A stretch of DNA of 64,000 nucleotides, from positions 2,997,913 to 3,061,912 of the forward strand of contig PCDI01000003.1 of assembly GCA_002778195.1 (NCBI GenBank), given 5' to 3'. The stretch's first letter is position 1. Each line of letters begins with the position of its first letter. A program made the position numbers and the translations under genes. The notes beneath the pieces are model-generated. The model was not told where the DNA came from. It worked only from the letters and a program-made list of their open reading frames with translations, and did not search any database. The stretch is from Raffaelea ambrosiae (lineage: Eukaryota; Ascomycota; Sordariomycetes; Ophiostomatales; Ophiostomataceae). Positions 22,732 through 32,684 of this stretch are shown here, in pieces.

Positions 22732-24773
22732 ATGGCTAGCAACAGAACCCTCATCGGCTGCTGGACGTGCCGACTGCGCAAGAAGCGCTGCCCGGGCGGC
22801 TCGCCGGCGTGTCGGAGCTGTGCAGCCTTGGAGATCCAATGCTTCCGCGGCGTGGCCAAGCCGGCCTGGATGGATAGCGGAGCCAAACAGAAAGAGATGG
22901 CCCGGCGGGTCAAGGAGCAGGTCCGAGACGGCGCGCAGGGTCGACGAGTGCGCCAGTCTATGCCAGCTGCTGGTCCGGACGGTGGCAGGCCTGCGTTTGT
23001 GGTGATGCTTCAGCAGACCGTCGCCGCAGAGATGGCCGAGATGACCAAGACGGGCGGGACGGCCGGGACGGCCGGGACAGCACAGAGTACCAATAGCACT
23101 CTACGACCGGGATATAGCGGCGACGCGCCGTTGCCGCTCCCTTCTGCCATACGCAGTGGTGACCAGGACACTGCAGACGAGCCTCCGCTGACCGTTTTCG
23201 ACCTGGGCGATATTAATATGAATATGAATAATAGTACAGGCCCGGAAGAGGAACCGACACTGGAATGTTCAGCGGCCACCACCACCACGCCGCCGGTGGC
23301 CAGCCTCACTTCGCCTGGACTCGTCTGGGAGCTCGACTTCTCCATGATGTATCTCGACCACGTCTTCCCGTTTCTCTTCCCCTTCTACCGGCCACCGCTC
23401 GCGGGCACCGGCCGGGCATGGCTGTTCACGTTTTTGCGCCAGAGCCCCGTCGTCTTCCGGTCGGTCCTCAGCCTCAGCGCCTACTTCTTCTCCGTCCACC
23501 TGCGCGACATCTACGGCGACCACACGACTTGCAAGCGCAGCGTGTGGGCGCTGATTGTGCAGCAGGCAGACCTGTCGCTCGGCCAGATGCAGGACGACCT
23601 GGCCGCGGCCACCCGGTCGGGGCGCCGCATCAGCCTGCGCAAGAAGGCGCAGTTTATGGAGACCATCCTGCAGCTGCTCGTGTTTGAGCTGGTGGTCAGC
23701 CGCACGGCCGACTGGCGGACGCACCTGGTGCCGGCGCTGGTCCTGTTTGAGGAGATCATCGAGGAGGCGGAGTCGGAGTCGGGGGAAGCGGCGAAAAAAG
23801 AAGAAAAAAAGGAAAAAGAAGAAAAAGAAGAAAAAGAACGGCTCTTCCCCAAAGAACCAAACTTGGTCGCTTCTCTGCAAGCCACCCCCGGCCTCGTCCC
23901 CGTCCTTGCATGCATGAACTGGGTCCGCTCGCCGATGCGCGGTCTCGAGCGGCCCGTGTGGAACCCCGAGCAGGCCGCCTTCCGCTTCTTTGCCGCCCAG
24001 CTGCTGGTCATGGACATCGTCGCCAGCACGGCTCTCGCGCAGAAGCCGCGCCTGCAGTGTCTCCACGGCCGTCTGCTGGCCGACGTGCCGCGCTCCGAAA
24101 TTGCCGGCCCCCTCGACCTGGCCGCTTTTTTCGGCTGCCGGAATGCCGTCCTGGTGTCGATTGGGGAGATTGCTGCCCTCGATTCGGGCCGGCGGGCAGG
24201 GACAGCTGCCCACCTGGACGTGCTGGAAGCGGAGGCTCGGCGCATACAGCAGGTCTTGGACGCAGGACTCAGCCAGGCTGCCGCACCTCCAGATGCACAC
24301 GAGCCGCACTACTTTGCGCGGCCATGGCTCCACGACAACAGCAGCAACGACAACAATATCAACAGAAGCAGCAGCAACAGCACCGTCGCGGCCGGTAACC
24401 GAGCCACGCAGATATGGGCTCACGCGGCGCGCATCTATCTCTCTGTGGCGCTGCACAGACGTCCGGCATCGGATCCCGGGATCGTCCGCGACGTGGCCAC
24501 TGTCCTGATCCTCCTGCAGGCCGTCGACTCGCCGGCTGAGCTGCACACGTTTGCCTGGCCCATGTGCATCGCCAGATGCATGACCGTCGAGCCGGTCCGG
24601 CAGTCTGCGTTTCGGAAGCTCATCCTGGAGCAGGGCCATATGCGGCTGCTCAGCGGCATCCGGGAGGCCGGCCTTATCATGGAGGCTGTCTGGGAGGAGA
24701 GCGTCTCGGGGACGGAGGAGCCGCTGGATGTGGCAGCCTGCCTATGCATACTTGGAAAGCCTGCCATGTTGGT

Positions 24774-24777
<4 letters not shown>
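22732..24777 (+). CDS. Zn2Cys6 fungal transcription factor
   Basis: A 681-residue intron-less regulator, expected to act in the nucleus. The binuclear zinc cluster is complete: Cys10, 13, 20, 27, 30 and 37 in the spacing C-x2-C-x6-C-x6-C-x2-C-x6-C with the basic RLRKKR between the second and third. Residues about 200-670 look like the fungal-specific factor domain of the PF11951 type (around YLDHVFPFLFPFYRP, and the C-terminal WAHAARIYLSVAL, LHTFAWPMCIARC, IMEAVWEE). A Lys/Glu-only run at about 355-375 comes from a purine-rich stretch. The start ATG lies in CCATGG. It is the first gene beside the AT-rich block. Targets are unknown; the neighbouring NmrA-like stump or the F-box gene could once have formed a cluster with it. 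Confidence 0.9.

Positions 24778-24804
<27 letters not shown>
24776..24804 (+). repeat. (GA)n microsatellite at stop codon
   Basis: About 13 GA units start in the TAG stop of the regulator and run into its 3' UTR. Confidence 0.95.
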
Positions 24805-24807
<3 letters not shown>

Positions 24808-24989
24808 CTGTGCTTGGTTGTGCTATTGTAACGGTCGTACTACTGTACTGTGTATTTCTATGAGCATCCTAGCGGGGGGGGTTTTGCCTGCCTACCTCTA
24901 CCTCCACCCCCCACCCCCCCTCCTGACAAACACAATAGCTCGGACACATTTGGACTATTACAGGCTGTCTCTCCTTTTTTTTTTTTGGC

Positions 24990-25332
24990 CTATTCCTTCC
25001 CCTTCCACAAGGCCAGTACATCAGCCACCGTCGTCGTCTTGATCTCGGGGAACTTCTTGTTCAGGCTCCGATCTTCCGGCTGCAACATGTACCCCTTCAC
25101 CACGTACAGCGCAAACGCGGCGTAGCGCCGCTGCAGCGCCGGCTTGGGCAGAAAGCCGTACATGGTCTCGTGCAGCGGCAGCACCGAGAAGTCGCCGCTC
25201 TGCAGCTTCTCGACGCTGTCGCGTGCCACGGCGAAGGGCTGCCCCCCGCGCGCGGCCTCGGCCAGGGCCAGCACTTGGTTGTACGTGATGTTGTCGCTGT
25301 AGCAGAACGACAGCGGCTCCCAGTGGTCTTTT
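24990..25332 (-). pseudogene. 3' stump of an NmrA-like NAD(P)-binding gene
   Basis: From about 25,330 down to the TAG at 24,990 the minus strand encodes some 110 residues. They match the C-terminus of NmrA/isoflavone-reductase-like Rossmann proteins: WEPLSFCYSDNITYNQ, then PFAVARDSVEKLQSG, then SLNKKFPEIK and a final LALWKG. The N-terminal two thirds, including the Gly-rich nucleotide-binding motif, are absent. Directly upstream is an in-frame TAA and then AT-rich sequence unlike coding DNA of the region. The break at about 25,330 therefore looks like a deletion or insertion junction. Unlikely to make a functional oxidoreductase. Confidence 0.7.
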
Positions 25333-25596
25333 TACACATAGCTATGACGTAAACAGCGCAGGCCTATACTGCCCCGTGCTGCCCTGTGTTATCCTGTGCA
25401 GAGGTGCTTAGCGCCTGTGCTCGCCCTAAAATACGACGTCGGATTGGCGGAGTTAAAAGTGATAGGATTCGTCTTTTATAACTTAAAACACTGGAAAGAA
25501 ACTCCAAAGGCAGTGTGGATATATCCAAGAAGAAAAGGAAAAGTAGACCCAGAAGACGTAAAACACGAAACCGCGACCAGCGAAAGCCGGGTAGAT
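25333..25596. other. AT-rich strip between NmrA stump and F-box gene
   Basis: Its composition resembles the decayed block rather than its neighbours. A plus-strand frame from about 25,396 carries a 60-residue protein-like stretch containing LKVIGFVFYNLKHW and VWIYPRRKGKVDPEDV. I do not recognise it. It may be a transposon scrap that caused the NmrA truncation. Confidence 0.35.
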
Positions 25597-28002
25597 TTAT
25601 TCATTCCACCAACCTCGAAGTTCACCACTTGCCAGATACAGCTTTCTGGTCGACTGCATTAAGCCGGCCAATCTCTTCAGGTGCGTAGCCGCTTTGAGAT
25701 TGGGTACGCTGTCCAGATGCCACAAAAGCACATCCCTGGCCGTCATGCCATTCCACCGCAGGGACGGGTCGGCCCCATGCATCAAGAGATACGTGAACAG
25801 CTGAGAATCGCTATCCCAATCGCCCCAAAATTCCCCCGATTCATGGAAAGATTCTGCGTTCACTTCGCTGCAGAGACAGTGCAGCAGGGTTTCGTAGCTT
25901 TCCAGTGGACGCGGATCAGTCTCGCTGGGCTTCACCCTCTTGGCCCGTGCCACGGCCAAGCCGACGCGGTGGCGCGAGGCCAGCAGAGGGCGAAAGAAAT
26001 GGCGGCGGCGGAAATTCATACGTTGTAGGCGTAGCCGTTCACTGACGTGACCACGCATGGCAAATGGAGGCCTGGCATGGAAGATTCTGCGGAGACGAAA
26101 TGGCTCATTGTCAAAGCTCTCGAAAGATTTCGCATCGTAAGCGGGACTTGTCAAGGACTTTTGTTGGCTGTCATCGGTGTCTTCCGTGCCCTCATTGTTG
26201 CCCGGACGTCCATCGTCGCCCGGATGTCCATCGTCGTCAATCCCATCGCTTCGGGTATGGGCGTGAGCAGCTGCATCCAGCCGTGCGTCGACAGAGGTGT
26301 CAGCGTAACTGGCATTGTTTTCCCCTTCTCTGTCCCCTGTGACAGGGTCAAGATTTGGAAAATGGTCCCCGGAAATGATGCCTTGTCTCGAATCCGTGTC
26401 AACCTTATATTCGGTCCAAATCGTATCGATCAACATCATCGTTTTGCTCCCGAGGAGTCCATACCTACGCATGGCATAAACGTAGTCCCAGAACACAGTC
26501 TCGGGTGTTTCCCGGGCGGTCTGCTCGACGCAGTGCTCAAAAACCACATGATGCCTCAATATCTGGATCAGATGAACAATGAGACTGATATAATGGCCAC
26601 CCTCCTCCAGAGCCGCCATGCTGTACTTGACCAGGAGTCGCGTAACATGGCCAAAGCCGCTTCCGTGCTGAACCAGCAAGCAAAGTGACTTGCGAAAGTG
26701 GCTGTCGTGCAAGGCCTGGAAGGAACATCGGTCTAGCAGAAGCTCGATTGTTGTCGGTGTTGAAATCACCGGGCTGGTGCCGGGATATGGACCGCGTTCG
26801 ACGTTCAACCAGTTGCCTAATGCTGTTCCATGAAACACTGGCGGTACTTGGATACCGAGATCGACCTTTGCTCCTAGTTCGAGGAGTTGACGGAGCCCAC
26901 GGGTAAATGATGGAGTGCTGACGTATTGAATGGCTCTGGAATTGATGTAGCACACCAATGGAGTAGCCACAATATAGGCTTGTTCGGGAAGCCAGTGTGG
27001 GTCGTAGCAGTGATGGCTAGCCTCCATGAGTACCTGCATGTTGATGTCTGCCCCGTTTCGAACTAATGACTTGAGACAGCTGTCGTAGTCCGAGTTTTGT
27101 GCCGCTGTGAGAATGGGTATGTGCTGAAAGGCGGACGCTCGAGGTAGCCATGCATAACCGTCCGGGGGCGAGGGAGAGCTCAATTTTTCGAAAGTGCCGT
27201 GCACGTTTGCTCCCCGCCCAACGAGCATGCCGATCAACCGTTCTCGGTGGAATGTGATGGCCATGTCGAGCATTGTCATGTCGTGATCACCGTTTCGATA
27301 CCGTTTGCTGACAGAGAGCAAGCCACGGTCGATCAGAACTTCGAATATGCAATTCTCTGCTCCGCTTAGGATCAGGGCACTCGGCTGGAGAAGCCGTGAA
27401 TTGATCTCCCGGGCAAACTTTTCGTTGGTCATCGAATCAGGGTAGAGATAATCCAGGTAAAATTCGATCCGGTCTCGCAACTCATCCTCAGTGGCTGTCT
27501 GGAAAGAGTTGCGTCGATACGTAGTCTGTACCAAGCTACGAATAAAATTTGCGTGCTGACGGATTGCACCGTCGTGTGTGGGCATACGAGGCCCAGAGCC
27601 ATGCTGAAGCCGTGCTCCCAGTGAGTACAAAGTGCGCATGGCCTTGTTCTGGCAATGCATTGCTGCTGCCAAAAGCGTCCATGTAGGCCTGGGGTCGGGG
27701 CCACTCTCTTCATCGGACACAAACGAGTCCCAAATGTCATGGGGTTGCGAATAGCACGATGGCGACGCTCCATAGTCGAGCACAAGTTTGCGGATGGTGT
27801 GAAGGTTTCCATTTTCGCATGCCCATTCCATGGCCTCATCGCGATGTTGTTGTTTCTTGTACAGAGCCGGTTCAGCACGCCGCTGCCATGATCGGCTGCA
27901 TCGGCAGAGAATGGAAAGATCCTCAGGATCCACGTAGCCGAGAATCTCATCAACCAGTTCTGCAGGAAGGGAGTGCCGAGAGCTTGCGAAGTAGACTGCC
28001 AT
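25597..28002 (-). CDS. F-box protein with ankyrin-like repeats
   Basis: 801 residues, no intron needed. Residues about 8-50 form an F-box (HSLPAELVDEILGYV followed by LSILCRCSRSWQRRAEPAL), which normally binds Skp1 in SCF ubiquitin ligases. The following several hundred residues contain ankyrin-like helices, such as TLLAAAMHCQNKAMRTLYSLG, HRERLIGMLVGRGANVHG and CLKSLVRNGADINMQ, expected to bind a substrate. An acidic Asp/Gly-rich insert (about 550-590) precedes a basic C-terminal part with one more repeat, LFTYLLMHGADPSL. The frame is open upstream to 28,473, but that part would include a poly-Phe run from the A-tract at 28,042-28,070. I therefore place the start at ATG 28,002, just before the F-box. 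Confidence 0.8.
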   Translation of the reverse strand: MAVYFASSRHSLPAELVDEILGYVDPEDLSILCRCSRSWQRRAEPALYKKQQHRDEAMEWACENGNLHTIRKLVLDYGASPSCYSQPHDIWDSFVSDEESGPDPRPTWTLLAAAMHCQNKAMRTLYSLGARLQHGSGPRMPTHDGAIRQHANFIRSLVQTTYRRNSFQTATEDELRDRIEFYLDYLYPDSMTNEKFAREINSRLLQPSALILSGAENCIFEVLIDRGLLSVSKRYRNGDHDMTMLDMAITFHRERLIGMLVGRGANVHGTFEKLSSPSPPDGYAWLPRASAFQHIPILTAAQNSDYDSCLKSLVRNGADINMQVLMEASHHCYDPHWLPEQAYIVATPLVCYINSRAIQYVSTPSFTRGLRQLLELGAKVDLGIQVPPVFHGTALGNWLNVERGPYPGTSPVISTPTTIELLLDRCSFQALHDSHFRKSLCLLVQHGSGFGHVTRLLVKYSMAALEEGGHYISLIVHLIQILRHHVVFEHCVEQTARETPETVFWDYVYAMRRYGLLGSKTMMLIDTIWTEYKVDTDSRQGIISGDHFPNLDPVTGDREGENNASYADTSVDARLDAAAHAHTRSDGIDDDGHPGDDGRPGNNEGTEDTDDSQQKSLTSPAYDAKSFESFDNEPFRLRRIFHARPPFAMRGHVSERLRLQRMNFRRRHFFRPLLASRHRVGLAVARAKRVKPSETDPRPLESYETLLHCLCSEVNAESFHESGEFWGDWDSDSQLFTYLLMHGADPSLRWNGMTARDVLLWHLDSVPNLKAATHLKRLAGLMQSTRKLYLASGELRGWWNE

Positions 28003-28041
28003 GGCTGTGTTTGTGGTAGCTGGACGGAGTGGATTTGGGGG

Positions 28042-28070
<29 letters not shown>
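28042..28070 (+). repeat. 29-base A homopolymer
   Basis: Lies 40 bases upstream of the F-box gene start, in its probable 5' UTR (poly-T in the transcript sense). Length may be unreliable in sequencing. Confidence 0.95.
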
Positions 28071-28072
<2 letters not shown>

Positions 28073-29261
28073 ACCGAAGGCAAGTACAGAGCAAGAGAAA
28101 GAGGAAGAATGAGGACTGGACAGAATTCAAGACAGCAAGCAGCGCTTGATGATGGGCTGCGAGATATGGGAAGGCTGCGCCAAGTCTGGCTGAAGACAAG
28201 TCTTCGGTGAGGAAGAAGAAGCTTGAAAGGAACGATACAAAAACCTATGACCAGAGAGAGTGTGCAGACCAGAGTGTTCAAATATGATCTTCCAAATATG
28301 ATCCTGTGGCCTCGGAACCTTGGAATTTCCAGGCGACGGCACAGCCTGGAAAGCGAGGCCCGAATTGCAGGCCTGGTGTGCCTGGCTGGCAATGCATGGC
28401 CCAGAGAGGCGAAGACAACACAGCCAATGGGGCCAATGGGGAGGCCCAACCTGCGGCCTCCAAAAAAAGACAAGCACGCTTTCGCCAGTCAATCGCTCCT
28501 GCCTTTTCCAACAAGCGACTGGCTGACTGCAGGTGGTGTCGCGTCGTGTTTGAGGCTGCTCGTCCTTCCCACACAAAGAGCAATCAGATTCATGCGAACG
28601 AACCAAAAGCAAAAAGGAAGCTGCGACCGGCCGCAACCAGCTGCGACCAGCTGCAGCCGGGCAGTCACGCAGCCTTTCAAGGTTGATTAGCCAGACTTGG
28701 GTGCGGAGGCCAACCTCCAGCACAGTGATCACCCACTGCACAACCCCCCCAAATCCAGACCAGGACGTCTAGCGACCAGTGAATCTGGGGGAGTTGAGCC
28801 CCCGCCAAACGACACTTTGCTGTGGCCGCGCCACGTAGCGACCGTTGCTCATTTGCAGTGCCCCAACGGCCCCAACGGTCGCATACTGCACATCTTCATT
28901 TTTTCGCCCTGTCCTGCTCGAGTTGGGCTGATTGGCAACGCAGAAACATTTCGAAAATCCATGTGCATGGAAAACAGCGACAAAATGGTGTGGTTCTGAG
29001 ACTCGAGCGAGAAGGCCGGAAACTGGCACCCCGAGACAGTAAAAATACGCAGAAAGTCTCTTAGCTGAGGAGCATTTTCCTTGTCCACGTCTCCTGATAC
29101 TACGTCGATCTGCATCGCTCCCTGCGATGGCCATGCTTCCGTACTAGCCCACCATCGTTGCGACTTGCAATCGTAAGCGCTTGGATTCACAGGCCACAGA
29201 CATCACTACTGTTTGACTTGCCGGAAATGCCGTTCGCTTGCATCAATCTAGACTAAGTAGA
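28071..29261. other. Intergenic, no gene seen
   Basis: Several overlapping open frames on both strands (28.2-28.7 and 28.7-29.2 kb) lack motifs and contradict each other. It should contain the F-box gene promoter and the 3' region of the cyclase-family gene. Confidence 0.5.
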
Positions 29262-30215
29262 TCATTTCGAGGTATCGTCAGGAAAAACTTCAGTGTCCTT
29301 CACATCTAGCAAAATCATGTAGCCAGGGGCGTGGCCCATGACGGTTCCCTCCAGCTCTGCTCGCATCACCGCCTCCTGCGGCGTCACTCCACATCCCCAA
29401 AATACGGGCACGTACTCCTCTTCGCTCTGGTCGAAAGGCTGGCTGCCGTCTGCGCGCAGGGCTGCATCTCCCCACTGCGGCTTGGTAATGTCACTGATGC
29501 CCAGCTGCTCCAGCGCTTCCCAGCCCCATGCGACCGGCTCGCCGTGCGTCGTCACGAACCGGCGGGTAATGTCGCGGACCTTTTCGACGTCGGCAGCCCG
29601 GTACGGCCGCATGGACACCACGTAGGTGCTCTTCGTGAACACGCCGGCTGGGCATAGCCGGAGACTAGAGCGGTACATGGGCACATTGCGGTTCTGCACC
29701 ATGTGGCGGGGCGGCAGACCGGCCGCCGCAAGCGCGTCCTCGAAGCTGTAGGAGCACCCGATCAAGAAGCCAACGTGGTCGTCGGTCCACTGGCTGGCAA
29801 TGTCCTGGGGGTCGGCGCCGCCAGCGGGTTTGCCGTTGACATACAACCGGTAGCGAGGAGCATCATACCGGAGGTCGATGTCGGAGGCGGCCGGCAATAC
29901 CTTGGTGGAGCCGATGGCGTGGACGTGCGACGTCAAGTCCGAGTAGGCACCGGGCGTGGCTGACTCTGCGAGCAACGGGCAGGGCACGGGGTTGCGCTGG
30001 CAGAGAAGGCGGAAGTCGTTTGCATAGCGGCTCGGAAGAACGATCAGGTTGGCTTGCAGATACGACGGAGCGACACCGGATGTAGGAACGTCGAGGGTGC
30101 CAGCGCGGCTGGCCTGACGGGCTTGGAGTCCCGTGGTGAGAGCGGCTGAGGGCATGGCTGAGAAGGATGTATACCAATTTGCAAACTTGTGGTGAATTCC
30201 GCCTGTGTTGATCAT
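29262..30215 (-). CDS. D-glutamate cyclase family protein (DUF1445)
   Basis: 317 residues from ATG 30,215 to TGA 29,262. Hallmarks of the DUF1445/UPF0317 hydro-lyase family (PF07286) are present in order: VAPSYLQANLIVLP, DFRLLCQRNPVPCPLL, VGFLIGCSYSFEDAL, RHMVQNRNVPMYRS, CPAGVFTKSTYVVSMRP and YVPVFWGCGVTPQEAV. Characterised mammalian relatives convert D-glutamate to 5-oxoproline; bacterial members are often near biotin-dependent and amino-acid genes. ATG 30,155 is an alternative start that fits the usual family N-terminus better; the extra 20 residues could be a presequence. The neighbouring aldehyde dehydrogenase relic, permeases and dipeptidase point to amino-acid or organic-acid metabolism, but substrate is inferred from family only. 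Confidence 0.85.
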   Translation of the reverse strand: MINTGGIHHKFANWYTSFSAMPSAALTTGLQARQASRAGTLDVPTSGVAPSYLQANLIVLPSRYANDFRLLCQRNPVPCPLLAESATPGAYSDLTSHVHAIGSTKVLPAASDIDLRYDAPRYRLYVNGKPAGGADPQDIASQWTDDHVGFLIGCSYSFEDALAAAGLPPRHMVQNRNVPMYRSSLRLCPAGVFTKSTYVVSMRPYRAADVEKVRDITRRFVTTHGEPVAWGWEALEQLGISDITKPQWGDAALRADGSQPFDQSEEEYVPVFWGCGVTPQEAVMRAELEGTVMGHAPGYMILLDVKDTEVFPDDTSK

Positions 30216-30537
30216 CAAAAAGAGAAAATGACGACAAGAAGTGTGCCTGTAACAGACGGAGATCTTGGGGTCCTCTGGTGTTATCTATTGGGAAATGTGC
30301 TAATTTGGCGGGGTACTTCCGCCGGGCAGTCTACGTTTCTCGGAGGTGTATGCCGATCTGGCCGGTAGTCTGATCACACACTTGTCGGGCACTCGTGCGA
30401 GTCGTCGTATCCGGGATCAAATCGAATCATGTGCGGATGTCTGTCCATTTGCCAACTTGTTTCTCTACTAACTAGTATACACAATTTGCGTCTCCGCGAA
30501 GGTCCATATCTTCTATTTGGAGCCTCGTGGATTTTTC

Positions 30538-31166
30538 TCAGTTCAATGTTATGTGGATCGCCTTGATCTCGAGGTACTCGCGCAGCACGTATTTGCCGTT
30601 CTCACGGCCGCCGTTTCCGCTCCGCTTGTACCCGCTAAAGGCCGTAGAGACGCTGGGTAAAACGCCCGAGTTGACGCCAATCGTTCCGCTCTCCAGTCTC
30701 GAGGCCACCCGGAGGGCCCGGGAAACATTGCTGGTGTATACGCAGCCGGATAGACCATACTCGGTGTCGTTGGCCAGCGCCACCACCTCGTCCTCAGTCT
30801 TGAACGTCTCGAGCGTCAGGACAGGTCCAAAGATTTCCTGACAGTAGATGCTGGCGTCCTGCGCCAGGTCGAGGAAGATGATCGGCTCGATATGGAAACC
30901 TTGTACGCACTCCGTCCTGCCGCCACCTGTCACAAGCTGCGCGCTCTTCTTGCCCTGTTCAATAAAGCTGAGGATGCGCTCAAATGGACCCTGGGTGACG
31001 AAGGCTGGAAGGCAGCCGACGCGGCGTCAACATTTTCGGGGCCGGCGACTTGGATGCCGGAGGCGACTAGGCTGTAAGTGGCAGGGTTTCGAATCTCGAG
31101 AGCCGGGTCCTTCGTAACCGAGTCCACGAACCATGTTTCGGTACGCCATTCTTTGATCAGCCTCAT
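30538..31166 (-). pseudogene. Aldehyde dehydrogenase with catalytic core deleted
   Basis: The 5' part (31,166 to about 31,020) gives the N-terminus of an NAD(P)-dependent aldehyde dehydrogenase: TWFVDSVTKDPALEIRNPAT and AGPENVDAASAAF. In another frame, from about 31,012 to the stop at 30,538, comes the C-terminal quarter: GPFERILSFIEQGKKSA, YCQEIFGPVLTLETF, NDTEYGLSGCVYT and the ending SGYKRSGNGGREN. Roughly 280 residues between them, holding the catalytic Glu and Cys and most of the NAD site, are missing. GAAGGC occurs twice two bases apart at the joint, a microhomology. The join also shifts frame, so no enzyme can be made. Confidence 0.85.
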
Positions 31167-31613
31167 ACTCTCATCTTGTTCGTCTGTCCTTGTTGTATGT
31201 AAAAGGCAACACTACTAATCTCGTTGTTGATGAACAGCTTTATCTGTATGTCTTTAACCGTTTTGTCCGTGGATTGTTGTTTAGCAAATTGGGTAGGTAC
31301 AAACGTGGAAAACGTGAAAATGATTAGAGAGAAAAACTGTGTGGATGGTGTGTATGCAATGCGTGTTTCGAAGTGTAGTTGAGTTGCAATTCATTGCAAA
31401 CATGGCATCCTGGCACGGTGCGGCGTATCTACTCTCATAAGTGCAGCCTCCGTTGGGATGCTGATACCTCTGATCGACTCGACTCTTCAGCTAAAACATC
31501 GTATAACATAAGCATAAACAAATCCTCAGAAAGATCCACAGCACTGTCTGGAGCACAAAAGAAAACCAGGTGCCGCATGACGCGATCCAACCGGCCATCT
31601 GCGATACCTCAGC

Positions 31614-32354
31614 GTGTCCGATGAGCGCCTGGACCTCCACACGTCCTCCAGCCGGATCTTTCTCTTCAACCTCAGTAACCGGTGGTGCCTCTCCGACTAC
31701 GACCAGACCCAGGGTGCTCTTGAGCCGATGTCGGAGTCTGTTCTCGTCTCGGGGCCCCTCATCCTGTCCTCTCGGGTGGCGCCGTGGACGGTCACTGCTC
31801 GCTCAACATGTCTTCCAAAAACCTGGCCAGCGAAGGCCATTTTCCGCAGTACAAGTACCGCCCCGACTCCGACAACTGCTGCATATTTGCCAATGTGACC
31901 ACGAGTGCCGGCGTGACCAAAAGCTCCCACAACACCTATCTCACACCGCGCGTAGAGGACCAGACCCCACTGGACGCGGTGGAGCTGCTGCCCGACTCCT
32001 GGGTGCAGAAGACGCTCTGGATGATGCTGGACCTGATGACAACCGTCGTCACCATGAACTCCACTGGGGTCGCCCAGTAGAACATCGTGTACTCCTATGT
32101 TGATCATGTCATCCGCCAATCCTACCTGGCCGCCTGGGACGCGGTGTTACGATGTCGACGACGCCGATACCGGTAGCATTCTGTCGCCGGCCACGCCACC
32201 CGAGTCACGCGTCTTTAGTTGGCTGGCCATCGCGCTGCTGAATACCGTCGGAGGTGTGATGCTGGTAGGTGCTGGTGCGGGCGAAGAGGTGGAAGATGCC
32301 AAGAAGGAATTGGCCAAAGAGATTGCGGAAACTGTCGCAGGTGGACTTTTGTAG
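31614..32354 (+). pseudogene. Broken gene for a putative membrane protein
   Basis: Protein-like reading jumps between frames. 31,614-31,770 gives FLFNLSNRWCLSDYDQTQ and SESVLVSGPLILSS. 31,775-32,080 continues with GHFPQYKYRPDSDNCCIFAN and VEDQTPLDAVELLPDSWVQ to a TAG at 32,078, after which the same frame reads NIVYSYVDHVIRQSYLAAWD. 32,145-32,354, back in the first frame, gives a hydrophobic helix (FSWLAIALLNTVGGVMLVGA) and a charged tail. At least one stop and two frameshifts; no splice sites rescue it. Family not recognised; resembles the end of a large secreted or membrane protein. Confidence 0.5.
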
Positions 32355-32684
32355 GTTGGAGCTGTCCAGTTTCCTTTTATCTTCTTACACCCTTTGTGTT
32401 CCTTCCCACTATTGTCAATTAACTCCCTTGTTTCATCCTTTCGTTTCTTTTTGTTCCGAGGCAGGGAACTGGCTCCTATAGTTTTACTTGTCAAGACGAC
32501 CCTGACTTCTGTACTTTTGATTCTTGATCTATTAATCCAGATGCGTCACTAGAAAAGTTGCCAGGCTGCCACAGGGTAGTCTTCTATTGCCATCACAAAG
32601 TGTACGTAAGCTTGGCCATGTCCGCCGAGCACCTGCGTTTGACCCTCCTCGTGTGTCCGCGTAAACCCTACATCTGTGTAAACC

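Noticed and set aside
23269..24639. Long minus-strand open frame (456 codons) opposite the Zn2Cys6 gene
   Set aside because: Composition is Arg/Ala/Gly-rich antisense of a well-supported plus-strand gene, with no motif.
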